Shown here: positions 1-6,211 of the stretch, piece by piece | Layout: each line of letters opens with the position of its first letter | How positions within the stretch are numbered: the stretch's first letter is position 1 | Origin: Cytophagales bacterium | GTDB taxonomy: Bacteria; Bacteroidota; Bacteroidia; Cytophagales; Cyclobacteriaceae | DNA: 19,626 bases | Assembly: GCA_003454975.1 (NCBI GenBank) | Contig: DMST01000418.1 | Coordinates: forward strand, 1 to 19,626 | Direction of reading: 5' to 3' | Notes under the pieces: generated by a model | What the model was told of the DNA's origin: nothing | Seen by the model: the letters and a program-made list of their open reading frames with translations, nothing else | Database searches by the model: none | Position numbers and translations under genes: made by a program

Positions 1-976
1 CATCATGGGTATTCTGTACGTGGTAGTCACGCGATACAACCCCAACCGTCAGGGCTTAGCACGGATCTTCCAGGGCGTAATTTTTCAGCTGAGCCGACGT
101 CTACAAGTATTTTTGCAAAAGACGGATAAGGACGATCCTGAACACTGGCGGCCTTCGGTTATTTGTATCTCCGACTCTACCTTCAAACGTAGCGCCGCGT
201 TTGATATGATCCGGTACATCTCGCACCGCTACGGCTTCGGAACTTACTTGCACTACCTCAACGGCTACGTGAGCCGCGAAACTACCACGGAGGCTCGGGC
301 CACCCTCAAGCGGCTTATCCATTTGGGAGAAGCTAGCCGTTCTAATGTATACCTGAACACCCTCATTTCGCCTTCCTATACTACGGCCATCGCGCAATCC
401 ATTCAGATGCCGGGCGTATCTGGCAAGGATAACAATATGTTCCTTTTCGAATATACCCGCGATGGGGAAGAGGAGCTCAACATCATTCTGGAAAACATGA
501 AGCTGGTGAAAGCCTCCAACTTCGACATCGGCATTCTTAGCAGTACCGAGCGGGGCTTCGGCTATCGCAGTTCGGTGCATATCTGGATTGGGCAAAACGA
601 CTACGAGAACGCGAACCTGATGATTCTGCTTGCCTACATCATCCTGGGCCATCCAGACTGGAAAAGAGCTCAGATCAAGATTTTCGCCATCTTCCCAGAA
701 CAGGAGCTGGCCGAGCAACGCAAAAAGTTGGAATCCCTCACCCAGGATGGTCGTATTCCAATCTCACCCCAAAACATTGAGGTAGTTTCTCGGCAAGAAA
801 CCGCCCGCAAGCGCGATGTGATTCAGGAGCGGTCGGCCGAGGCCGATTTGGTGATGGTAGGCTTTTTGCCGGAGCAGCTTAAGCAAAAGGGGGCCGAGAT
901 GTTCCAGGACTACGAAGGCCTTGCCAACATCCTCTTCCTGCACTCCGGAAGCGGCCAGGAGAAAGTGATTGAGTAA
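1..976 (+). CDS. SLC12-like cation-chloride cotransporter / amino acid permease, C-terminal part (5' end outside window)
   Basis: Only the last 323-324 codons are visible; the frame is open through the left edge, so the ATG at 5 is probably internal. The region has no long hydrophobic helices and reads like the cytosolic C-terminal domain of Na-K-Cl/K-Cl cotransporters. HWRPSV (visible residues 47-52) resembles the NWRPQ motif of KCC proteins. IWIGQNDYENANLMILLAY followed by HPDWKRAQIKIFAIF resembles the animal segment in which a VWW/HDGG motif leads into a leucine-rich stretch and then WRKC-IRIF. In the family this domain regulates and dimerises the transporter; the permease core would lie upstream. 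Bacterial members are known but poorly characterised, so the substrate cannot be told from this part. The assignment rests on remembered motif resemblance. No rho-independent terminator follows; the next structure is the hairpin element at 988-1125. Confidence 0.6.
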   Translation, partial: IMGILYVVVTRYNPNRQGLARIFQGVIFQLSRRLQVFLQKTDKDDPEHWRPSVICISDSTFKRSAAFDMIRYISHRYGFGTYLHYLNGYVSRETTTEARATLKRLIHLGEASRSNVYLNTLISPSYTTAIAQSIQMPGVSGKDNNMFLFEYTRDGEEELNIILENMKLVKASNFDIGILSSTERGFGYRSSVHIWIGQNDYENANLMILLAYIILGHPDWKRAQIKIFAIFPEQELAEQRKKLESLTQDGRIPISPQNIEVVSRQETARKRDVIQERSAEADLVMVGFLPEQLKQKGAEMFQDYEGLANILFLHSGSGQEKVIE

Positions 977-987
977 CTGGGGGCCCA

Positions 988-1125
988 TTTGCGTGAGCGA
1001 TAGTAGCGGATACCCCGCAGCGGGGTGGCAATGGGATGGGGCGAGGAGTATGAGCGGATAGCGCGACTCCTGTGGGGGCTGAGCGAAGCGAAGCGAGAGG
1101 AAGCCCCTACGGGAGGCACGCCCAC
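988..1125. other. Structured intergenic element with two GC-rich hairpins and AGCGGATA repeats
   Basis: It begins about 11 bases after the transporter stop. Seen directly: AGCGGATA occurs twice (1005-1012 and 1053-1060), with a related TGAGCGATA at 994-1002. The first copy runs into a hairpin at 1012-1026 (6-bp stem, CAG loop). The second is followed by a hairpin with a 14-bp stem (1067-1080 paired with 1102-1115, including two G-T pairs); its 21-base loop contains tandem GCGAA units. The block ends in CACGCCC. The plan 'AGCGGATA, hairpin, spacer, AGCGGATA, hairpin, ACGCCC' matches an intergenic pattern I recall from many Bacteroidota genomes; that is memory, not a search. There is no T-tract, so it is not a standard terminator. 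It could be a REP-like DNA repeat or a transcribed structured RNA; strand and function are unknown. Confidence 0.6.
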
Positions 1126-1447
1126 CTTCAGTTTCTATAATCGGGTTTGGGAAAATGATATACAGTACCGAATAGGCGCAGTATTTCTAGCCCATAAGCG
1201 GTGCGGCATAGGGTCACAGGTTTTGAAAAAGTGCGCTGCACTCATACGACTTACAGATGGAATGAAATTATTTTTAGCTTGTAACTATCAGGTTTCTGCT
1301 CTTTTTGCTCTGGTGTTTACCAGGTTCAAACTGCGTTCAACCCACTCATCCACTGTTATCTAAAAGGTCGGCTAGGAATCTCAACTTCGGAACCTTTATT
1401 TCGTTACCCTAGTAGTATTTGTATTAAAACCATTGAATAGCATCAAG
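1126..1447. other. Non-coding spacer before dsbD
   Basis: I recognise no gene here. A 112-codon frame (1025-1363) crosses the hairpin element and then unremarkable sequence without a protein-like pattern, so I regard it as chance. A small dyad AGTGC-gct-GCACT lies at 1230-1242. The dsbD promoter should be near the right end. The stretch around 1411-1421 (tagtatttg) loosely resembles a Bacteroidota -7 box but with the wrong internal spacing, so I do not call it. Confidence 0.5.
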
Positions 1448-3700
1448 ATGCGGACTTGGATTGCTTTTGCGATTGCACTTTTCCCAGCCCTGGCTTGGGG
1501 TCAATTGGCCGAGCCTGCCACCTGGCAGTACGAGTATTCGGTAAAAGAGGCTCAGGTGGGCGATGAGATCGAGGTGATCTTCAACATAGATATTGAGGAT
1601 GGCTGGTATATGTACAGCAACGACTTCGATCCCGATTTGGGCCCTATGCTGACGGAAACGACCTTCCTGGATCCTGCAGGGTACGAATTGGTAGGAGGGC
1701 TAGTACCTCAACATCCGAAGAAGAAGTACGATGAAGTTTGGGAGGGAGACGTCACCTATTTTACCAAAAAGGCCCAATTTCGGCAGAAGATCAAAATCCT
1801 CTCTACCGACTTCGCGGGAGTAAGCGGAGAGTACACTGGCCAGGTCTGTACCGAAATTGACGGGCAGTGCATCCCCTTCTTCGGAGATTTTACTTTGGCC
1901 GGTATTACGGTAACTGGCGAGCCCGCCCCTACCCCGCAGCCGGAACCCGAAAATCTCTCGCCTAACGTAACCGAAGTACCGAAACCGGAAAGTAGCACTC
2001 CGGCAGAAACGGAACCTACTTCCGTCCCCGAAACGAACGAGTCGCCTTTGGGCAACGCAATAACTAGTATTCCTGCTGAAGAATCCGCACCGGTAGACGA
2101 AGTGCCAGCAGAAACTTCTGAACCCTCCGTGAGCTTGGCTCAAGGGGATGTTGGCCGCCGGGTGGTAGATACCCAAGAAGGCCGCCCAGTGGTGGAGATG
2201 GATACCTTTCTGACCAGCGAGGATCAAGGCAAAGAAAAGGTGGACTACTGGGGCTTCATGATTATTGCCTTTTTAGCCGGTCTCACAGCACTGCTTACCC
2301 CTTGTGTTTTTCCCATGATTCCGCTCACGGTAAGCTTCTTTACCAACAAGGGAAAGAAAGGCTACGCCTTGTTCTACGGTTTCTCCATCATCTTTATCTA
2401 CGTGATGTTCGGAGTTATTCTGGCTCCCTTTATGACACCCAGTACGGCCAATAGCTTGTCTACCGACTGGTTGCCAAATATGATTTTCTTCACCGTGTTC
2501 TTAGTGTTCGCGTTGTCATTCTTTGGTCTGTTTGAGATCAATCTGCCCACGGGCATGGTGAACCGGATGGATAAACAAGGTGATCGCAAGGGCCTCATCG
2601 GGGTGTTCTTTATGGCCTTTACCCTGGTGCTGGTTTCTTTCTCCTGTACCGGACCCATTGTAGGTACTATTTTGGTAGAAGCGGCAGGTGGCCAGCGGCT
2701 CAAGCCCATCTTGGGTATGCTTGCTTTCTCTTCGGCCTTTGCAATACCCTTCACGCTATTCGCCTTCTTTCCTGGTTTGCTAAAGAACCTACCCAAGTCT
2801 GGTGGCTGGCTCAACAGCGTTAAGGTGGTGCTGGGTTTTGTAGAATTGGCCCTAGCCTTCAAGTTTTTCAGCATTGCGGACTTGGCCTACGGTTGGGGTT
2901 TGTTGGATCGCGAAATCAACCTTGCCATCTGGATTACCATCTTTGCCCTGCTGGGCTTTTACCTGCTCGGAAAGCTGCGGCTGCCTGGTGATAGCAAACT
3001 GGAAACCATCTCAGTCTTCCGGCTGGTGATGTCTATCTTCTGTTTCACCTTTGTGGTATACCTGATTCCCGGCATGTTTGGCGCGCCTTTGAAGGCCATG
3101 GCTGGTTTGTTGCCGCCCACTACCACCCATGATTTTGATCTGGCAGCCCTGATCCGTGGAGAAGAAACGAGCCAGTCCGGCCTGTATGCTCAGGAAGGCT
3201 GCGAGGATCCTCTATATGCTGATATATTGCACTTCCCTCACGGCTTGCAAGGTTACTTCAACTACGAACAGGCCTTAGCTTGTGCTCGTGCCCAAGGCAA
3301 ACCGTTATTCATTGACTTTACCGGGCACGGCTGTGTGAACTGCCGGAAGATGGAAGACAATGTATGGTCTGAGCGCCCTGTGATGGAGCGTCTGAAGGAG
3401 GAGTTTGTGGTGCTGGCTATGTACGTGGATGACAAAACCACCCTAGAGGAGGACCAATGGTACATTTCGGCCTACGACAACCGCCTGAAGCGAACCTTGG
3501 GCTTGCAGAACATGGATGTAGAATTGCAACGGGCGAACAACAACGCCCAGCCCTATTATCTAATTCTGGACCACGAAGAGAAGGTACTGATTGACCCCAT
3601 TGGGTACACTCCTGATGTGAACGAGTTTGTGGAATACCTGGATGCCGGGCATAGTGCTTTCCGCACGGGACAGATGGATAAGCTGGCCCAAGCGCAGTAA
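1448..3700 (+). CDS. dsbD: Protein-disulfide reductase DsbD (thiol:disulfide interchange protein)
   Basis: Passes reducing power from cytoplasmic thioredoxin across the inner membrane to periplasmic partners such as cytochrome c maturation and disulfide-repair proteins. Domains of the 750-aa product: signal peptide (MRTWIAFAIALFPALAWG); N-terminal DsbD-alpha-like domain with Cys134 and Cys141; a long Pro/Glu-rich linker (about 158-235); a polytopic core with TPCVFPMIP (Cys286) and SFSCTGP (Cys400), the cysteine pair that shuttles electrons; and a C-terminal thioredoxin-like domain with GCVNCRK (Cys629/Cys632). The frame can start at a TTG at 1433, but the ATG at 1448 places a clean signal peptide at the N-terminus and is preferred. 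Extra cysteines (GCEDP, LACARA) precede the thioredoxin domain. It probably serves the thiol-dependent SCO and cytochrome c proteins encoded further right, though they are not in the same operon. Confidence 0.95.
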   Translation: MRTWIAFAIALFPALAWGQLAEPATWQYEYSVKEAQVGDEIEVIFNIDIEDGWYMYSNDFDPDLGPMLTETTFLDPAGYELVGGLVPQHPKKKYDEVWEGDVTYFTKKAQFRQKIKILSTDFAGVSGEYTGQVCTEIDGQCIPFFGDFTLAGITVTGEPAPTPQPEPENLSPNVTEVPKPESSTPAETEPTSVPETNESPLGNAITSIPAEESAPVDEVPAETSEPSVSLAQGDVGRRVVDTQEGRPVVEMDTFLTSEDQGKEKVDYWGFMIIAFLAGLTALLTPCVFPMIPLTVSFFTNKGKKGYALFYGFSIIFIYVMFGVILAPFMTPSTANSLSTDWLPNMIFFTVFLVFALSFFGLFEINLPTGMVNRMDKQGDRKGLIGVFFMAFTLVLVSFSCTGPIVGTILVEAAGGQRLKPILGMLAFSSAFAIPFTLFAFFPGLLKNLPKSGGWLNSVKVVLGFVELALAFKFFSIADLAYGWGLLDREINLAIWITIFALLGFYLLGKLRLPGDSKLETISVFRLVMSIFCFTFVVYLIPGMFGAPLKAMAGLLPPTTTHDFDLAALIRGEETSQSGLYAQEGCEDPLYADILHFPHGLQGYFNYEQALACARAQGKPLFIDFTGHGCVNCRKMEDNVWSERPVMERLKEEFVVLAMYVDDKTTLEEDQWYISAYDNRLKRTLGLQNMDVELQRANNNAQPYYLILDHEEKVLIDPIGYTPDVNEFVEYLDAGHSAFRTGQMDKLAQAQ

Positions 3701-3746
3701 ATCATAGAAGCACTGCTTTAAATAAAACAATTTAAAATATTGATAT

Positions 3747-3777
3747 AAAGAGGGTTATGTATTAATCCTCTTTTTTT
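3747..3777 (+). terminator. Rho-independent terminator after dsbD
   Basis: AAAGAGG (3747-3753) pairs with CCTCTTT (3767-3773) around a 13-base loop, and a T run continues to 3777. It lies 47 bases after the dsbD stop and separates dsbD from the M23 gene. Confidence 0.8.
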
Positions 3778-3803
3778 ATTACCTAACTTTTTCGTTCTTT
3801 GTC

Positions 3804-3811
3804 TAGGTTTG
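3804..3811 (+). promoter_or_regulatory. Candidate Bacteroidota -7 promoter box for the M23 peptidase gene
   Basis: TAGGTTTG matches the Bacteroidota sigma-A -7 consensus TAnnTTTG exactly and lies 26 bases before the ATG at 3838, just after the dsbD terminator. I see no convincing TTTG -33 element at the expected distance, so this is a partial match supported mainly by position. Confidence 0.45.
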
Positions 3812-3837
3812 GTATTTTTCTAAGCAAATAGCTTACG

Positions 3838-5202
3838 ATGAAAAAAGGATTGGCCCTGGCTGGTGTAGTTGGCCTGGTAGGATTGACGGTTTGGTTAGGT
3901 ACTCGTTTTGTAGGTACGGAGGCGGTAGACGCCCACTGGGTGGGCACCCCCGATACGTTGACCACCGTGCCCGTGATGGAGCCCTTACGGGTGATGTATG
4001 GGTTTGATGTAGACCGGAAACGGGTAGTGGAAGGACGCGTGCAGCGCAACCAATTCCTCGGCGACCTGCTAGAGGACCACGGAGTGCCCTTCGAAGCCAT
4101 TCGTACGGCCGTCAACCGTGCCGAAGGGGTATTCGATGTACGCCGTTTTGCCAGCAACAAACCTTATGCCTTCATCACTGATCCTGATTCTACCCTGCCC
4201 GCCGAGCAGTTTGTATACGAGCCCAGCCCTTTCGAATACGTAGTATTCAACTTCGTAGACTCCATCTACGTATCGCGGGTGCGACGCCCGGTGGACACCG
4301 TGGAGGTAATTAGCTCCGGGGTAATCTACAGCAGCTTGTACGAAACCTTGATGGATTCGGACGCACTCCCCCAGCTTGTGAATACCATGGCCGATGTGTA
4401 TGCCTGGCAGGTAGACTTTTTCCATCTGCAAAAGGGTGACCGCTACAAGGTAGTCTACGAGGAGTACCGCATCGAGGGTAAACCCGTAGGTATTGGCCGG
4501 ATATTGGGTGCGGTTTTCGAGCACCAAAACAGCCCCTACTACGCCGTATATTATGACCAAGGGCAAGGCGACGTGTACTTTGACGAGGAGGGTGGAAGTT
4601 TGCGCAAACAATTCTTGAAAGCTCCCCTGGATTATACGCGCATCAGCTCACGCTATAGCCCACGCCGATTTCACCCAGTACAGCGCCGCTACAAAGCGCA
4701 CCTGGGTACTGACTACGCCGCTCCCCGAAACACGCCCATCCGCTCGGTAGGCGATGGGGTAGTCATCGAAGCCAAATACAGTCAGTACAACGGCAACTAC
4801 GTAAAGATTCGGCACAACAGCGTGTATACCACGCAGTACCTGCACATGAACAAGATTGCCAGCGGTATGAAACCCGGTACGCGGGTGCGCCAAGGGCAAG
4901 AGATCGGTTACGTAGGGAAAACGGGCCTGGCTACGGGCTATCACCTTTGCTACCGCTTCTGGAAGAATGGCGTGCAGGTAGACGCTACCAAGCAGGAGCT
5001 ACCCGCCAGTGAGCCCATCAGCGAGGATCACGCTGCTCCCTATGCCATCGCCAAGCAAGCCATGCTAGATCGGCTAGCAGAGATTGCCTACCCGTCGGCT
5101 CCTCTTGAAACGGACACCGATGAGGAAGAAATTACGGATGTAGAAACGGCTCCTGCTACTTCTTCCGTAGCTCCTCAGGCAGAACCGGATGATATGCCTT
5201 GA
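3838..5202 (+). CDS. Membrane-anchored M23 family metallopeptidase (MepM-like)
   Basis: A 454-aa predicted peptidoglycan endopeptidase. The N-terminus (MKKGLALAGVVGLVGLTVWL) is a signal anchor. Residues about 60-260 form an OapA/LysM-like and beta-rich region as in MepM (YebA). The LytM/M23 domain spans about 265-385: RISSRYSPRRFHP is the usual entry, His288 and Asp292 (AHLGTD) form the HxxxD zinc motif, His336 (QYLHM) is the first active-site histidine, and the C-terminal motif reads GYHLCYRFW with His369 and Cys371. Most M23 enzymes have HxH there, so the third zinc ligand is Cys instead of His. A tail rich in Glu/Asp (about 410-454) ends the protein. Cys can bind zinc, and I recall Bacteroidota relatives with the same HxC form, so the protein may still be active; a regulatory, non-catalytic role is possible. 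Monocistronic between two terminators. Confidence 0.88.
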   Translation: MKKGLALAGVVGLVGLTVWLGTRFVGTEAVDAHWVGTPDTLTTVPVMEPLRVMYGFDVDRKRVVEGRVQRNQFLGDLLEDHGVPFEAIRTAVNRAEGVFDVRRFASNKPYAFITDPDSTLPAEQFVYEPSPFEYVVFNFVDSIYVSRVRRPVDTVEVISSGVIYSSLYETLMDSDALPQLVNTMADVYAWQVDFFHLQKGDRYKVVYEEYRIEGKPVGIGRILGAVFEHQNSPYYAVYYDQGQGDVYFDEEGGSLRKQFLKAPLDYTRISSRYSPRRFHPVQRRYKAHLGTDYAAPRNTPIRSVGDGVVIEAKYSQYNGNYVKIRHNSVYTTQYLHMNKIASGMKPGTRVRQGQEIGYVGKTGLATGYHLCYRFWKNGVQVDATKQELPASEPISEDHAAPYAIAKQAMLDRLAEIAYPSAPLETDTDEEEITDVETAPATSSVAPQAEPDDMP

Positions 5203-5220
5203 TTTGACCACAGGAAGTAA

Positions 5221-5264
5221 ACAAGAAGGGCTCGGGTGTTATCATTCGAGCCCTTCTTGTTTTG
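5221..5264 (+). terminator. Strong rho-independent terminator after the M23 gene
   Basis: A perfect 14-bp stem: 5221-5234 (ACAAGAAGGGCTCG) pairs with 5247-5260 around a 12-base loop, followed by TTTT. It begins 18 bases after the stop codon. The A-rich left flank is short, so it acts mainly for the plus strand. Confidence 0.9.
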
Positions 5265-5332
5265 AATAAGCCAGAGGTATGGCTAAGATCGATTCAGTGA
5301 TGAAATGATTTTTTTGTGGAAAAAACTGATGG

Positions 5333-5548
5333 ATGAACGTAATCAAATCAAAATTGGAGGAAAATCGCCCGAACTGGCGCGAGGAGGTTACAGGTCCAAT
5401 GGTTATAGTTACTAAGGAAGGCATATTAAAAGAATGCATTAGGGAATACGTTCAGGGAGTAGGAACAGCCCAGGATTTAGGGCTAAGACCAGGTTCCTAT
5501 TTGATCATGTCGGTGGTAGAACCCGAACCTGTTCGTATTTTATTTTAA
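5333..5548 (+). CDS. Small DUF5678-like protein of unknown function
   Basis: A 71-aa soluble protein with no signal peptide or membrane segment. Its pattern (NRPNWREEVTGPMVIVTKEG, then an acidic/helical stretch, then LGLRPGSYLIMSVVEPEP) resembles DUF5678-type small proteins, which have a W..NREE start, a VAV..G strand and a late G..P..vlI..V strand. This is remembered similarity only. The role of the family is unknown. The stop TAA (5546-5548) overlaps by one base the ATG of the next frame (5548-5550), the arrangement of a translationally coupled pair, so the protein probably worked with the retropepsin-like partner. A second ATG at 5329 is out of frame. No strong ribosome binding site or promoter box is visible in 5265-5332. 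It follows the M23 terminator and so should have its own promoter. Confidence 0.6.
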   Translation: MNVIKSKLEENRPNWREEVTGPMVIVTKEGILKECIREYVQGVGTAQDLGLRPGSYLIMSVVEPEPVRILF

Positions 5549-5994
5549 TGAGCACTTACAAGTATCTCTGGAAAAACCCGGTAATGGAGCAGGGAAAAGT
5601 GAGCTACCGAACCCCTTGTATCATCCAAACGGCTTCTATATAAAGACATCCTGGAGACGATTTTGCCGAGATGGGTTCCTCAACTGACCCAGTTGCTCTA
5701 TGGGACACAGGAAGTAATCAATCTTTAGTTGACCTGCGTTGGGTGGAACAAATGGACCTATTTCCACTGGAAAGGATTAGAATCAGTGGATTATATGGTT
5801 CTTAATAACGACCCGTGTACTTATTGGACATCCAACTAGGAGGGTTACTCTTCAAAAATCAACCCATGTTAGTAGTAGAAATTAATGCCCAATATCTAGG
5901 GACTTGGTCCATTCTTTTTGGTAGGGATATTATTGAGCGCGGGAGGTTAAAACTCGATCCAGGCATAGGAATAGAATTTGCCCGATATAGATAA
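5548..5994 (+). pseudogene. Retropepsin-like aspartic protease, interrupted by three in-frame stop codons
   Basis: Reading one frame from ATG 5548 to TAA 5992-5994 gives about 149 codons, with TAA at 5641, 5803 and 5806 and no frameshift. After the first stop comes VALWDTGSNQSLVD (5692-5733), the catalytic Asp-Thr-Gly-Ser loop of clan AA retropepsins. It continues with LRWVEQMDLFPLERIRISGL, like the stretch after the active site in bacterial retropepsin-like proteins. Beyond the double stop come VYLLDIQLGG and SILFGRDIIERGRLKLD, matching the second hydrophobic-hydrophobic-GRD motif and closing strand of the fold. Such single-domain proteins act as dimers in known relatives. Since both halves of the fold are preserved in one frame, inactivation looks recent. 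Readthrough or sequencing error are alternatives. It ends 5 bases from the convergent HMA gene with no terminator between. Confidence 0.65.
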
Positions 5995-5999
5995 AACCC

Positions 6000-6206
6000 C
6001 TACCCCCTCAACGCTACCTCATAACCGGCTTTCTTTGCCAGGGCCTGTACTTCAGCAGGACTGATGTCTCCCTCCACGGTGATGACATGTTTAGGATCTT
6101 CCAGGTCTACGGACCAAAAGTCTATTTTCTCCTCGCCGTCAAAGTGTGGGGCCAAGGTGTTTACACAGCTAGTGCAGTGCAGGTTGGAGGTATATTCTCG
6201 TTCCAT
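6000..6206 (-). CDS. Small heavy-metal-associated (HMA) domain protein, CopZ-like
   Basis: A 68-aa single HMA domain with the ferredoxin-like beta-alpha-beta-beta-alpha-beta pattern. HCTSC supplies the metal-binding pair Cys11 and Cys14; strand pairs are IDFWSVDL and HVITVEG, and the final helix/strand is PAEVQALAKKAGYEV. In the family these proteins bind Cu(I) and pass it to a P1B-type ATPase. It starts 5 bases after the copA stop on the same strand, so the two are almost certainly co-transcribed. It fits a cytosolic copper chaperone for the CopA next to it. The loop before the first Cys is H rather than the common GM..C motif, so metal specificity is not certain. No signal peptide is present. 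Confidence 0.85.
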   Translation of the reverse strand: MEREYTSNLHCTSCVNTLAPHFDGEEKIDFWSVDLEDPKHVITVEGDISPAEVQALAKKAGYEVALRG

Positions 6207-6211
6207 TTGAA

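Noticed and set aside
1106..1118. CCTACGGGAGGCA equals 13 bases of the conserved 16S rRNA site near position 341
   Set aside because: It is the right arm of the 14-bp hairpin of the intergenic element and its flanks do not match 16S rRNA, so it is not an rRNA fragment.
1025..1363. 112-codon plus-strand open frame after the transporter gene
   Set aside because: It starts inside a hairpin, runs through the structured element, has no recognisable protein pattern, and its composition looks random.
5641..5808. Programmed stop readthrough or a changed genetic code in the protease frame
   Set aside because: TAA ends many intact genes here (for example dsbD and the TolC-like gene), and a double TAATAA is the worst context for readthrough; a pseudogene is simpler.
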